NCBI GenBank assembly: GCA_963815775.1
Contig: CAWFIB010000002.1
Location: 124,001-188,000 of the forward strand
DNA from: CAVVDY01 sp963815775
GTDB lineage: Bacteria > Acidobacteriota > Terriglobia > Terriglobales > Acidobacteriaceae
Direction: 5' to 3'
Length of the DNA stretch: 64,000 bases
The position numbers and the translations under genes were made by a program. Each line of letters opens with the position of its first letter. Within the stretch, counting starts at the first letter, position 1. A model generated the notes under the pieces. The model was given only the letters and a program-made list of their open reading frames with translations, was not told the DNA's origin and did no database searches. Positions 43,522 through 52,919 of this stretch are shown piece after piece.

Positions 43522-44574
43522 ATGGAGCGGCGTACGGGAACACGCAATGTGAACGGGCAACCGCGCATCGAGTCAATCGATCCCGCATTTGCTCTGCCCG
43601 GAGGCGAAGTCCGCATCAGCGGCAGTGCCCTGGCTCCGGTCAAAGCGGAGCGGCCGACCGTCCGCTTCGGAGAGTTTGAAGGGGCGATCATCGTCGGCTC
43701 GCGGCAGTTCATCGTGGCCCGCGTGCCGGAGGGAGCCACTTCGAGTGCAGTCGTGGTTTCGATCAATGGCAAGCAGAGCAATCCTCACCAGGTCGGGGTC
43801 GCGGTGCCGATTGCGGACAGCCTGCATCCGGTCGCTAATCCCGCGGTCGATGACGATGGCAATATTTACGCCACGTTCTCCGGCTCCCGCGGCCAGAAAA
43901 CGCCGGTCGCCATCTATCGCATCGATCTCCAGCAGAATGTGAAGCCGTTTGTCCAGGAGATGATGAACGCCACCGGCCTGGCATTCGGGCGCGACGGCAG
44001 TCTGTACGTCTCGTCGCGTTATGACGGCACGGTCTACCGGGTTGCCAGGAATGGGGCCATGAGTTCTTACGCTGAGGGGATGGGGATCGCCACCGGGATG
44101 GCCTTTGATCGCGAAGGCAATCTTTATGTCGGCGACCGCAGCGGCACCGTCTTCAAGATCGACCGCAATCGGCAGATTTTTGTCTTCGCCATGCTCGAAC
44201 CCAGCGTTTCGGCGTATCACCTGGCATTCGACAGCAAGGGCAACCTGTATGTCACCGGGGCGACGACTTCCAGCTTCGACTGCGTGTATCGCATCGATCC
44301 GCATGGTGAAGTCGGAGTCTTTTATCGCGGCCTGGGCCGTCCGCAAGGGCTGGCTTTTGATGTGCAGGACAATCTTTATGTCGCCGCCTCGCTCAATGGA
44401 CGCCGCGGGATCGTCAAGATCAGCCAGGATGGAAAACCTTCCCTGGCGATCGCGGGGCACAACCTGGTCGGTCTGGCCTTCGCGCCTGGCGGTTCCGTGG
44501 TGTTGGCCACCAATAGCAGCCTGCACTATCTGACGTGGGGAGTTCACGGCCGTTCGCTGCTGCCTGTCATCTGA
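43522..44574 (+). CDS. NHL/SMP-30-type beta-propeller protein with N-terminal IPT/TIG domain
   Basis: 350 aa. Residues 10-95 look like an IPT/TIG immunoglobulin fold (PRIESIDPAFALPGGEVRISGSAL, VSINGKQSNPH). The rest is six propeller blades with the repeating D.(K/E/Q)GNLYV.... pattern (DDDGNIYATF, GRDGSLYVSS, DREGNLYVGD, DSKGNLYVTG, DVQDNLYVAA). No signal peptide is evident, so it is probably cytosolic or leaderless. A lactonase-like or ligand-binding role is possible but not demonstrable. It converges tail to tail with the di-heme gene with no gap. Confidence 0.75.
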   Translation: MERRTGTRNVNGQPRIESIDPAFALPGGEVRISGSALAPVKAERPTVRFGEFEGAIIVGSRQFIVARVPEGATSSAVVVSINGKQSNPHQVGVAVPIADSLHPVANPAVDDDGNIYATFSGSRGQKTPVAIYRIDLQQNVKPFVQEMMNATGLAFGRDGSLYVSSRYDGTVYRVARNGAMSSYAEGMGIATGMAFDREGNLYVGDRSGTVFKIDRNRQIFVFAMLEPSVSAYHLAFDSKGNLYVTGATTSSFDCVYRIDPHGEVGVFYRGLGRPQGLAFDVQDNLYVAASLNGRRGIVKISQDGKPSLAIAGHNLVGLAFAPGGSVVLATNSSLHYLTWGVHGRSLLPVI

Positions 44575-46338
44575 TCAAAGTGTCTTGAGATATTCGATGA
44601 TCGCCCAGCGCTCCTCATCCGTGAGTTCGCGGCCAATCACTCCGTTGCCCTTTTTGTTGCTGAACTCATGGCCTGCATTGGAATTGCCGGGATGCGGATC
44701 GTTAGGCTGGTCCGTCCGGAATTCAAAAGCGCCGTCGATTTTGGCCGTGCTGTAGCCAACGTTTTTGGGATCGAATTCGCGGCTACCGACATAGAAAGTC
44801 TTATCTCTCCGTTCAGCGGGAAGCAGCATCTGGTAGAGATTCGGCACCGATCCGTTGTGCAGGAAGGGCGGCGTGGCCCACAGGCCGCCCAACGGCCGGG
44901 CGCGATAAGCCAGCGGCGCCACCACTCCATCACCGCGAAAGCCGCTCCATTCCTCGCGTTGTTCCGCCGAGAGGCCCAGGGCGTCGTAATTCATATCGCG
45001 AATTTTGCCAGTCACGGCGCGCAGGCCTTCCGACGCCGACACTGTTCCCAATCCAAGGACTCCGGTTACCGCGGTCCGATTTGCCCAGTCGGTGGCTTCC
45101 CTGGGATCGGTGCCGATCTCCTCCAGTGGAATGACATTCAGCTTCAAGAAAGCCCTGCTCTGCAGGCCCGGCTCCCAGTACTTCGTATCCCGAATCTCCG
45201 GCGAATCCAGCGGCGGTAAGTGGCAGTGCTGGCAAAGCTGTTTGTAGAGCGGCGCGCCTTTCTGTGCCTTGGCCTGATCAATAGACCCGAAGATCTCCTG
45301 TGGCCACGGCGGCGATTTCAGGCCTTCAAATTCGATTGGGCCGGCGAGCAGGCTTTCCATCTCCCACTGGCTCTTCACATTTACCGTCGACTGGTAGAGT
45401 CTGGCCGGATCGGTGAGATTCACCCGGGCTCGAACGCCCAGGGCCTCGCCGATGTTTCGCACCATCGGCTGCTGGATGGAAGCGTTGTACTGTACCCAGG
45501 CAAACCAGCTTGTGTACCAGAGGGGCGGAAAATTTGCCGGGGCATTCGCTGCCCGCAGGTTCGCGTTGTCCAACTCAGTGCCGAAAACGTAATTGCCGAT
45601 GCGTCCGAGCGCGTCGGTGCGCCCGAAGCCTCCGGCGGCCTGGTACAGCTTGCCGGCATCGGCCGCGTTCTTCTCCGCCAGCCCGGCGTTGAGAAACGCT
45701 TCGAATTCTTGCCGCAGCTTGCGCTTGGCATCGTCAGAGGCGTTGTCTCCCAGAACGGCCCGCGCGAAGCGATCGAAACGGAAAGGTATCTTGTCGGTGA
45801 ACGCCACCGCGTATCCCAGTTCGGTTTGGAATGAAGCCAGATCGACGTTGGCAGATCCGCCGTCAATGCGAATTCCCTTCCCCTGATACTCCAACTGGCC
45901 GGTGTGGCACGCCGCGCAGGTCAGGCCAACGACTTCAATCCTTTCGCCGGTTTTGACATCGGTGATTGTGTCCTTGGCAAAACCAAGCGGGAGACCGTCG
46001 GGATTTTGCGGGCCGGCGGAATCAGGCAGGAAGCCGAAGCCCGCCAGGTATGCGGTGTCGGAAAACTTCGGAACCTGCCCGAACATCTTAAGCTTGGGTT
46101 GTTCCAGCGCGAGAAACCATCGATAGGGCAGCAGTTCTGTCCCCTGGGGCGCGTGATAGAACCAAGCGCGTTGAGCAGGAGACCAGTTCTGCTGGGCAAA
46201 TTGGACTTCGACAGGTTTGTACGAAGGCATATTCTCGCTCGGCCGCGCGCCAAACACTGCCTGCAACTGCTGGCAACCGGTCATCGTGACCAGGAGAATC
46301 GCCAGCAGGACAACGACGCTTGTGGATCGGATGGTCAT
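44575..46338 (-). CDS. di-heme c-type cytochrome lipoprotein (RoxA/cytochrome c peroxidase-like)
   Basis: 587 aa from the ATG at 46338. Lipoprotein signal MTIRSTSVVVLLAILLVTMTGC predicts lipidation at Cys22. Two haem c sites, CAACH (141-145) and CQHCH (369-373), and a C-terminal half with GLWATPPFLHNGSVPNLYQMLLP and the ending LTDEERWAIIEYLKTL. This is the layout of RoxA-like di-haem proteins within the cytochrome c peroxidase superfamily, which oxidise or oxygenate organic substrates in the periplasm. The substrate is unknown. A longer frame upstream has no support. Confidence 0.8.
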   Translation of the reverse strand: MTIRSTSVVVLLAILLVTMTGCQQLQAVFGARPSENMPSYKPVEVQFAQQNWSPAQRAWFYHAPQGTELLPYRWFLALEQPKLKMFGQVPKFSDTAYLAGFGFLPDSAGPQNPDGLPLGFAKDTITDVKTGERIEVVGLTCAACHTGQLEYQGKGIRIDGGSANVDLASFQTELGYAVAFTDKIPFRFDRFARAVLGDNASDDAKRKLRQEFEAFLNAGLAEKNAADAGKLYQAAGGFGRTDALGRIGNYVFGTELDNANLRAANAPANFPPLWYTSWFAWVQYNASIQQPMVRNIGEALGVRARVNLTDPARLYQSTVNVKSQWEMESLLAGPIEFEGLKSPPWPQEIFGSIDQAKAQKGAPLYKQLCQHCHLPPLDSPEIRDTKYWEPGLQSRAFLKLNVIPLEEIGTDPREATDWANRTAVTGVLGLGTVSASEGLRAVTGKIRDMNYDALGLSAEQREEWSGFRGDGVVAPLAYRARPLGGLWATPPFLHNGSVPNLYQMLLPAERRDKTFYVGSREFDPKNVGYSTAKIDGAFEFRTDQPNDPHPGNSNAGHEFSNKKGNGVIGRELTDEERWAIIEYLKTL

Positions 46339-46537
46339 AAGACTTCGCCTCAGAGTAAGTCCAGTCGTAGAGCCGTTGGCATCAAGCTTGGGGATGACGG
46401 TGAGTCTACACTGACAGCGGCTATCGTCCATGATGAAAAAATCAGGTGGCACCAGGAAGAGACCCCACAAGGGGGCCTGAGCAAGGTGGCCGCGCAGACA
46501 TTGGTTGCACTATGATCCGAATGGGGAAGAGGCTGGC

Positions 46538-47863
46538 ATGAATTTTGGTCTTGCAATCGCGCATCGGTGGAAAAAACAGGAAGGGATTGGCAGGCCTGAT
46601 CGGCCAGTGCAAACAGGAATCGCGGTTAGGGCTGCTCACTCTCGCGCTGCTGCGCCTTCTGCTCTGATTATTCTGGGAGTTGGCCTTTTCGCCTTGGGCA
46701 TGGCTGCCATCCCGGCCACTTGCAGCGAGACCCCAGGTTCACTGAGCAAACGGGTGCTGGTAGTTTTCAATCGCACCGACGGTGGCTCGCGTGAGGTCGC
46801 CAAGTATTACGCGAAGGCCCGCGGGATCCCGCAGGAGAATCTCTGCTCCATTGCTCCCATCGAGACCGTGCGGTTGAGTTTGAAAGAGTATCTCGCGCAG
46901 GTGCAGGCCCCGGTCCGGAAGTGCCTGGACAAAGTCGGCCGCAACAACATCCTGTACATCGTCTTCAGCTATCAGACGCCTTACCGGCTGGAAGTGCCGG
47001 GTAAGACGGCCAACACCACGTTTGCCCTTGACCAGTACGTCGCCGATATCTGGGACCAGTACGCCAAACCTGATTTTCCCGGCAGGATGCTGCAGCCCTA
47101 CTATGCCCGTGCGGAGAGCAAGGCGAACACCTATCAGCCTTTCATCTCCTTCGCCGACTACCGCGCGCAGAACCCGACCCCGCTGATTTATTCGGTGTGG
47201 CGGCTGGATGCTGCCAACGCCAAACTGGCGAAGGGACTGGTCGACAAGGCGGTCGCGGCTGAGAAGTCAGGGCTGAAGGGAGAGGTCTGCATCGACCGGC
47301 GGTGGCCGCTCAAGACCATCGAGGACAGCGGCTATGGCGCCGGTGACTGGGACCTGCATCGTGCGGCGGCGTTTGCGCGCGAGGCGGGATTCAAAGTGAT
47401 CGAGGATGACAACGGTGCGGAGTTTGGAACGCCGCCCGCGCCTGACTGTCCCGACGCGGCGCTCTATGCCGGCTGGTACTCGCTCAACAATTACAACAAC
47501 GCCTTCACCTGGAACACCGGCGCGATCGGCATTCACCTTGACAGCCTCTCAGCGTGGGGGCCGCGCTCGGGCCCGAACTGGTCGGCCAACGCCATCCAGC
47601 ACGGCATCACGGTCACTACCGGCGCGGTGGAAGAGCCGGGGCTCGCAGGCCTGGTCCATCCCAGCGGCACATTCCGCAACCTGTTTGAGGGCGCCAATGT
47701 TGGCGATGCCTTCCTGCGCAACACCGCGGCCTTGAAGTGGGAGATTCTCTACATCGGCGATCCCCTCTACCGGCCATTCCCGAACGGGCTGCCGCCGTTC
47801 AACGGGAAGAGCCCGAAGGAAGAGAAGAAGCAGGAGCCGAAACCAGAGCAAGAAAAACAGTGA
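46538..47863 (+). CDS. TIGR03790 family secreted protein
   Basis: 441 aa from the ATG at 46538 with AAGAGG upstream. The N-terminus has a basic region then a hydrophobic segment (APSALIILGVGLFALGMAAIP), a signal or anchor. The body matches the TIGR03790 family: VLVVFNRTDGGSREVAKYYAKARGIPQENLCSI near the start, ILYIVFSYQTPYRLE, and later ALYAGWYSLNNYN...AFTWNTGAIGIHLDS, with the terminal YIGDPLYRPF. Relatives occur in Acidobacteriota and Planctomycetota; function unknown. The last 15 residues are Lys/Glu/Pro-rich. Confidence 0.85.
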   Translation: MNFGLAIAHRWKKQEGIGRPDRPVQTGIAVRAAHSRAAAPSALIILGVGLFALGMAAIPATCSETPGSLSKRVLVVFNRTDGGSREVAKYYAKARGIPQENLCSIAPIETVRLSLKEYLAQVQAPVRKCLDKVGRNNILYIVFSYQTPYRLEVPGKTANTTFALDQYVADIWDQYAKPDFPGRMLQPYYARAESKANTYQPFISFADYRAQNPTPLIYSVWRLDAANAKLAKGLVDKAVAAEKSGLKGEVCIDRRWPLKTIEDSGYGAGDWDLHRAAAFAREAGFKVIEDDNGAEFGTPPAPDCPDAALYAGWYSLNNYNNAFTWNTGAIGIHLDSLSAWGPRSGPNWSANAIQHGITVTTGAVEEPGLAGLVHPSGTFRNLFEGANVGDAFLRNTAALKWEILYIGDPLYRPFPNGLPPFNGKSPKEEKKQEPKPEQEKQ

Positions 47864-47944
47864 ACCTGTACGGCGAACGTCGGAATTCGCGGTTGATCAC
47901 TGTCTGCCACGCGAAGACGAACACGTAAGAGCGAACCGCGAACT

Positions 47945-49276
47945 ATGTCTTTCCGCTTCCAGATCGAGGCCACTGATGGGCTTGCGCGCGCTGGGCGCTT
48001 CTTCACTCCGCACGGCGAAGTTGAGACGCCTGTCTTCATGCCTGTCGGCACGCTGGGGACGGTGAAGGGCGTTCCGCAGGACACGCTGGAAGAGTTGGGC
48101 GTTCAGATCCTGCTGAACAATACCTACCACCTCTACCTGCGGCCGGGTGTCGAGACAGTACGCCAGTTGGGTGGGGTGCAGAAGTTCATGGCGTGGAATC
48201 GGCCGATTCTGACTGACTCGGGCGGGTTCCAGGTCTTCAGTCTGAGCGACCTGCGCAAGGTGACGGAAGAGGGCGTGTCGTTCCGCTCGCACCTCGACGG
48301 CTCGCAGCACTTTTTCAGTCCGGAGAGCGCAATTGCAGCCGAGATCGGTTTGGGCGCCGACATCATCATGGCGTTCGACGAGTGTACGGAGTATCCCGCT
48401 GAGCGCTCGCGAGCGCGGGCATCAATGGAGATGACGCTTCGCTGGGCACAGCGGAGCAAGGATTACTTTGAGGCGCACAAGCGGGAAGTGCCGTGGTTTG
48501 GTGCGGATGGGTTTAGCGACACGGGTAGCTTGGGGATCGGAAGCGAAAAGCAGGTCCCTCGCGGGCTAAAGGCCGCTCGGGATGACAATCAAAAAAAGGA
48601 TGCTGGGTTCGGCGTGGCTGAAGCCGTGCCCCTTCAAGCTCCCACACATTCGAAAGACGCGAATGGGTGGGGCACCCGAGCCGGAATCGAGCCCGGCCAG
48701 ACGCAGGCCCTATTCGGCATCGTGCAAGGCGGCACCTATCCCGACCTTCGGCGGGAATCCGCCGAGCGCACGGTGGAGATTGACTTTCCGGGATACGCGA
48801 TTGGCGGCCTCAGCGTCGGCGAGCCGCGAATGCTGACCCACCAGATGGTCGAGGCCGCCCTACATTACCTTCCCGCCGATAAGCCGCGCTATCTGATGGG
48901 CGTTGGCACGCCGGAGGAGATTGTCCACTATGTGGCGCAGGGCGTGGACATGATGGACTGTGTTCTTCCCACGCGCGCGGCACGCCACGGACTGCTATTC
49001 ACCTCCGAGGGAAGGGTCAGCATCAAGAACGCGCGTTATGCCAAGGATGAAGGCCCGCTTGATCCCAGCTGCGGCTGCCGCGTGTGCCGCCGCTACTCGC
49101 GGGCGTATCTGCGCCACTTATATTCGTCTAACGAATTGCTGGCTCAAGTCTTAAACACGACCCACAACCTGGCATATTACCTTGACACCATGCGTCGCGT
49201 CCGGCAAGCTATTAAGGCTGGAGAGTTTGCGAAGTTCCTCTCCGACGTCCGGCCACCGCAACTCAGTGTTCCCTAA
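47945..49276 (+). CDS. tgt: tRNA-guanine transglycosylase with a repeat-derived insertion
   Basis: 443 aa against about 375 for E. coli Tgt. It exchanges guanine 34 for preQ1 in tRNAs with GUN anticodons. Catalytic and zinc parts are intact: DSGGFQVFSL, the FGIVQGG loop, GGLSVGEP, MDCVLPTR (nucleophilic Asp), and CGCRVC with RAYLRHLY. The extra residues form one block at about 179-253, between QRSKDYFEAH and QALFGIVQGG. Their DNA (48549-48638) is made of two intergenic repeat elements kept in frame. The site precedes the substrate-binding FGIVQGG strand. Operon with yajC-secD-secF. Confidence 0.94.
   Translation: MSFRFQIEATDGLARAGRFFTPHGEVETPVFMPVGTLGTVKGVPQDTLEELGVQILLNNTYHLYLRPGVETVRQLGGVQKFMAWNRPILTDSGGFQVFSLSDLRKVTEEGVSFRSHLDGSQHFFSPESAIAAEIGLGADIIMAFDECTEYPAERSRARASMEMTLRWAQRSKDYFEAHKREVPWFGADGFSDTGSLGIGSEKQVPRGLKAARDDNQKKDAGFGVAEAVPLQAPTHSKDANGWGTRAGIEPGQTQALFGIVQGGTYPDLRRESAERTVEIDFPGYAIGGLSVGEPRMLTHQMVEAALHYLPADKPRYLMGVGTPEEIVHYVAQGVDMMDCVLPTRAARHGLLFTSEGRVSIKNARYAKDEGPLDPSCGCRVCRRYSRAYLRHLYSSNELLAQVLNTTHNLAYYLDTMRRVRQAIKAGEFAKFLSDVRPPQLSVP
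48549..48638. repeat. two intergenic repeat elements inside tgt
   Basis: Element A (48549-48590) reads AAGCAGGTCCCTCGCGGG..., ending CTCGGGATGACAAT, the reverse complement of the 3129-3160 type. Element B (48608-48638) reads TTCGGCGTGGCTGAAGCCGT, ending GCCCCTTCAA, the CGGCACGGCTGAAGCCGTGCC family. They are separated by 17 bp and translated in frame as EKQVPRGLKAARDDNQ and GFGVAEAVPLQ. Confidence 0.85.
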
Positions 49277-49561
49277 AGGCGCTCGAGTCAGCCTCTCGGA
49301 CGGGCGGTATGCCCGTCAGGTCCCCCGGTTTCCGGCAAACGCGATAATATTAATGAAGGTTTTGAGCTGCTCATCAGGGTAAGAAGGCCTAACCCTGAAA
49401 TCGGCCCAAGTTGTATCAGCAGTTCCGCTGGGCTCCCTGTCGTTCTGACGTGCTCCGGGTGTAAGCGCAGTGCGGTTGTCGCCAAGGCGCGGCTCAGATT
49501 CGCACCGGCGGTAGTGGCCCGAAAAAACGCAAAGCAGAGAAGCTCTGCTCGATAAGGTGGA

Positions 49562-49873
49562 ATGATTACAAACCTCGCTATGTTTGCACAGTCAGCGATC
49601 GGCGGCGCCGCCCCGCTGCTCATGATGGTGGGAATTTTCGCCATCTTCTACTTCCTGCTGATCATGCCGCAGCAGCGGCGTCAAAAGAAGTGGCAGGCGA
49701 TGCTGGAAACGATCAAGTCCGGGGACCGCGTAACCACCAGCGGTGGCCTTAAGGGCACCGTCGTCTCGATCAAGGATGATGTCGTCCTACTACGCATCCC
49801 GCCCGATAACATCAAAATGGAGGTGGTGAAATCCTCCATTGTTTCACTCACGACCGAGGAGGAGCGCTCCTAG
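49562..49873 (+). CDS. yajC: preprotein translocase subunit YajC
   Basis: 103 aa single-span membrane protein. Hydrophobic segment at about 17-39 (LLMMVGIFAIFYFLLIMPQQRRQKKW) with the family MPQ(Q)(R)(R)xKK boundary, then the cytosolic GDRVTTSGGLKGTVVSIKDDVVLLRIPPDNIKMEVVKSSI. Part of the SecDF-YajC complex that assists SecYEG. It lies 285 bp after tgt and 24 bp before secD. That 285-bp gap holds a CGGACGGGC...GCCCGTC hairpin and no gene. Confidence 0.94.
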   Translation: MITNLAMFAQSAIGGAAPLLMMVGIFAIFYFLLIMPQQRRQKKWQAMLETIKSGDRVTTSGGLKGTVVSIKDDVVLLRIPPDNIKMEVVKSSIVSLTTEEERS

Positions 49874-49897
49874 CCCAGCCAGGGTTGCAGTCTTACC

Positions 49898-51523
49898 ATG
49901 CAGAAGAACCTCACGACCAAAATTGTTCTCATCTTCGCCGTGCTGCTGGTCTTTTTGTTCGGCATCTTCGGCATTCCGAAAAGCTTTACACCCGCGGGAT
50001 TGCTGGCTGCATTGCAGAGCCGCATTCACCTGGGTCTCGACCTCAAGGGTGGAACCCACCTGATCCTGCAGGTGCAGGTCAATGACGCCGTGAATGCCGA
50101 GACCGATCGCGCGGTAGAGCGGCTGAAGGAAGACCTCAAGAGCCACAACGTCAATTACGGCGAGATCACCAAGCCGAACCCACAGCAGGACCCGCAGCTG
50201 GTCCTGATCAAAGGCGTGCCCCCGGAGTCGTCCAACGAACTCCGCAGCCTGGTGAGCGACCGCCTGCCCGATTATGAACTTACCTCAGGCGCGGAAAATT
50301 CCTGGTCGTTGCAGTTGAAGCCCGCAGCGGTGAAGGACATGAAGGACAAAGCCGTCCAGCAGGCCATCGAGACCATCCGCAACCGAATTGACCAACTCGG
50401 CGTGAGCGAGCCCACAATTCAGGAGCACGGACTGGGCGACTACCAGATTCTGGTGCAATTACCTGGCGTGGATGACCCGGCACGCGTCAAGGAGATCATG
50501 CAGTCGACCGCCATGCTGGAAATCCGGCAGGCGATGGGTGGCCCCTATTCCAGCGAGCAGGAAGCCATGCAGGCCAATGGCGGTGTGCTGCCGGACAACG
50601 CGGTCCTGCTAAAGGGCAGCAACCTCGGGTCGCACGGCCAGGGAGGCGAAAACAGCGGCGAGCAGTGGTGGCTGATCAGCCGCTCGTCGGCAGTCAGCGG
50701 CAGTGACCTGCGCGGCGCCGAAGCCAGCCGTGATGAAAATGGCCGTCCCGACGTGCAGTTCACCCTGACGGGCGAAGGCGGCCGCCGGTTCGCGGCGTTC
50801 ACCGGAGCGCATGTCGGCGACAAGTTGGCGGTCGTGCTCGACAACAAGGTGATGGAAGTCGCCACCATCCAGGAACAGATCCATGATCAGGGGCGCATCA
50901 GCGGCGGGTTCAGCGATCAGGAGACGCGTGACCTGGCGCTGACCTTGCGGTCGGGCGCATTGCCCGCCGGTATCAAGTATCTGGAAGAGCGCACCGTCGG
51001 CCCCTCGCTGGGCGCCGATTCGATTCGTGCCGGCGTACGCGCTGCGGTGGTCGGCATGCTGGCCGTCATGGTCTTCATGCTGTTCTACTACCGGGCCGCA
51101 GGCATCAATGCCGACCTGGGATTGTTTTTGAACCTGGTCATCCTGCTCGGGTTCCTGGGATTCAGCAGCGCAACGCTGACCTTGCCTGGCATCGCGGGAG
51201 TGATCCTGACGATCGGTATGGGCGTCGACTCAAACGTGCTGATCTTCGAGCGTATTCGCGAAGAATTGCGGCACGGCAAGACACCGCCTTCCGCGGTGGA
51301 GCAGGGCTTTGGTTATGCGTGGGTGACCATTCTCGATACCCACGTGACCACGATCGTTTCGGCGATCATCCTGTTCCTGTTCGGAACCGGTCCGGTCCGC
51401 GGGTTCGCCGTGACACTGAGCTTTGGTCTGCTGGCCAACCTGTTCACGTCGGTTTTCGTATCGCGCGTCATCTTCGACAGCATCCTCAACCGCCACCAGC
51501 GTGGCGAGGCGTTGAGCATTTAA
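49898..51523 (+). CDS. secD: protein translocase subunit SecD
   Basis: 541 aa RND-type membrane protein using the proton gradient to aid protein export. N-terminal span (8-28), then the P1 domain beginning RIHLGLDLKGGTHLILQV; the head contains AIETIRNRIDQLGVSEPTIQ; five C-terminal spans begin near LGADSIRAGVRAAVVGMLAVMVFMLFYY and include the conserved GVDSNVLIFERIREELR. Full set of features. It is 10 bp from secF and so translationally linked. Confidence 0.97.
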   Translation: MQKNLTTKIVLIFAVLLVFLFGIFGIPKSFTPAGLLAALQSRIHLGLDLKGGTHLILQVQVNDAVNAETDRAVERLKEDLKSHNVNYGEITKPNPQQDPQLVLIKGVPPESSNELRSLVSDRLPDYELTSGAENSWSLQLKPAAVKDMKDKAVQQAIETIRNRIDQLGVSEPTIQEHGLGDYQILVQLPGVDDPARVKEIMQSTAMLEIRQAMGGPYSSEQEAMQANGGVLPDNAVLLKGSNLGSHGQGGENSGEQWWLISRSSAVSGSDLRGAEASRDENGRPDVQFTLTGEGGRRFAAFTGAHVGDKLAVVLDNKVMEVATIQEQIHDQGRISGGFSDQETRDLALTLRSGALPAGIKYLEERTVGPSLGADSIRAGVRAAVVGMLAVMVFMLFYYRAAGINADLGLFLNLVILLGFLGFSSATLTLPGIAGVILTIGMGVDSNVLIFERIREELRHGKTPPSAVEQGFGYAWVTILDTHVTTIVSAIILFLFGTGPVRGFAVTLSFGLLANLFTSVFVSRVIFDSILNRHQRGEALSI

Positions 51524-51533
51524 GGGGCTAGCG

Positions 51534-52739
51534 GTGGAGTTATTTACCAACACCAACATCGATTTTCTTGGCAAGAAGTGGTACTTCCTCGCCTTCTCGC
51601 TGATCTTCAGCGTCGCCGGATTGCTCTCGATTTTCTTCTGGCACGGCATTCCGCTGGGCGTCGACTTCAGAGGCGGCACGCTCGTCTATGTGAAGTTTGC
51701 CTCCACCCCGAACCTGGATCAGATCCGCAAAGACATGGACCGCGCCGGCTTGAAGGACCCCCGCATTCAGAGGTTTGGGGCTCCCGTCAACAACGAGGTG
51801 CTGGTTGCCCTGGAAGAAAAGGAAACCAGCGAAGCGGCGTTGGACAAGGGCAAGAATGCCATCATCCATGCGTTGGAATCGGAGAATCCGCAGAACGCCG
51901 GGAAACAGGACCTCAACAACACCGGCCCGTCCAGCCTGGGGCAGTACTTGCTCGCCAAAGACCCCTTGCATCTGGGCACGGATGCGCCGCAGCGCTACGA
52001 CGAGATTGGGCAGAAGATCGACGATGTTCGCAACAAGGAACACGGAGGGGTGCTGAGTTCCCTCGACGAGGTGCGCGGCGTCGCGCCTGAGCCGGTCTTC
52101 AATCTCCTGCAGCAGGACTTCTTCGTTTCCAATTTCGCGGTGCGCAACGTGGAGATCGTGGGTCCCCAGGTGGGATCGCAGTTGCGCCACCAGGCATTGA
52201 TGGCGACCCTGTATTCGCTGGCCGGCATGCTGGTGTATCTATGGTTCCGCTTCGAGTTGATCTACGGCATAGGCGCGGTGGTGGCCTGCTTCCACGACAC
52301 CATCATTACGGTGGGCTTCTTCTCGCTGCTTAACAAAGACATCAGCCTCACGGTGATTGCTGCGATCCTGACGCTGATCGGCTACTCCATGAACGACACC
52401 ATCGTGGTCTTTGACCGCATTCGCGAGAACATCAAGCTGCTGCGCCGCGAGAAGCTGGCAGAGATCGTGAACAAGAGCATCAATCAGACGCTGAGCCGGA
52501 CGATTCTCACCTCGGGCTTGACGTTCCTGACGGTGCTTTCGCTGTATCTGTTTGGTGGCGAGGTTCTGCGTGGATTCTCTCTGGCGCTGGTGATTGGAAT
52601 CCTAATTGGCACCTACTCTTCGATTGCTGTGGCCGCCCCCATGCTGGTTGCGTATCAGGATTGGCGGGAGCGCAAGGCGGGGCGAGCCATGTTACCTGCG
52701 GCTGGCCGCGAGCGGGAAAAAGTCAAGGTAAAAGTGTAG
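51534..52739 (+). CDS. secF: protein translocase subunit SecF
   Basis: 401 aa, GTG start preceded by AAGGGGCTAG. Spans: the first at about 18-38, then LGVDFRGGTLVYVKF (P1 start), and the RND membrane block from about residue 220 with GIGAVVACFHDTIITVGFFSLLN and YSMNDTIVVFDRIREN. The periplasmic domain (about 60-200) is longer than in E. coli (323 aa), with an acidic/basic insertion around EALDKGKNAIIHALES and the following 70 residues. Confidence 0.96.
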   Translation: MELFTNTNIDFLGKKWYFLAFSLIFSVAGLLSIFFWHGIPLGVDFRGGTLVYVKFASTPNLDQIRKDMDRAGLKDPRIQRFGAPVNNEVLVALEEKETSEAALDKGKNAIIHALESENPQNAGKQDLNNTGPSSLGQYLLAKDPLHLGTDAPQRYDEIGQKIDDVRNKEHGGVLSSLDEVRGVAPEPVFNLLQQDFFVSNFAVRNVEIVGPQVGSQLRHQALMATLYSLAGMLVYLWFRFELIYGIGAVVACFHDTIITVGFFSLLNKDISLTVIAAILTLIGYSMNDTIVVFDRIRENIKLLRREKLAEIVNKSINQTLSRTILTSGLTFLTVLSLYLFGGEVLRGFSLALVIGILIGTYSSIAVAAPMLVAYQDWRERKAGRAMLPAAGREREKVKVKV

Positions 52740-52919
52740 GCGAATCGCAAGTCAAAGGAGTAGACTTGGCAACTGTTCCGTGGGCCGGGCGCTTTGGGCT
52801 GCGATCCTGTGGGCCCCAGGTGGAGCCCGGTTTCGCGGCAGTGCGCTTTGCTTTTTGGGAGCAAATGCTATATTCCCGGTGTCTAATTGTTAAAAGATGA
52901 GTTTTGACGGAGAATTGCC

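Noticed and set aside
46339..46470. N-terminal 44-residue extension of the di-heme protein
   Set aside because: The lipoprotein signal peptide begins at the ATG at 46338; the extension would place it internally.
49277..49561. tRNA or small RNA between tgt and yajC
   Set aside because: No cloverleaf, T-loop motif or anticodon stem could be built; only a GC hairpin near 49298-49318.
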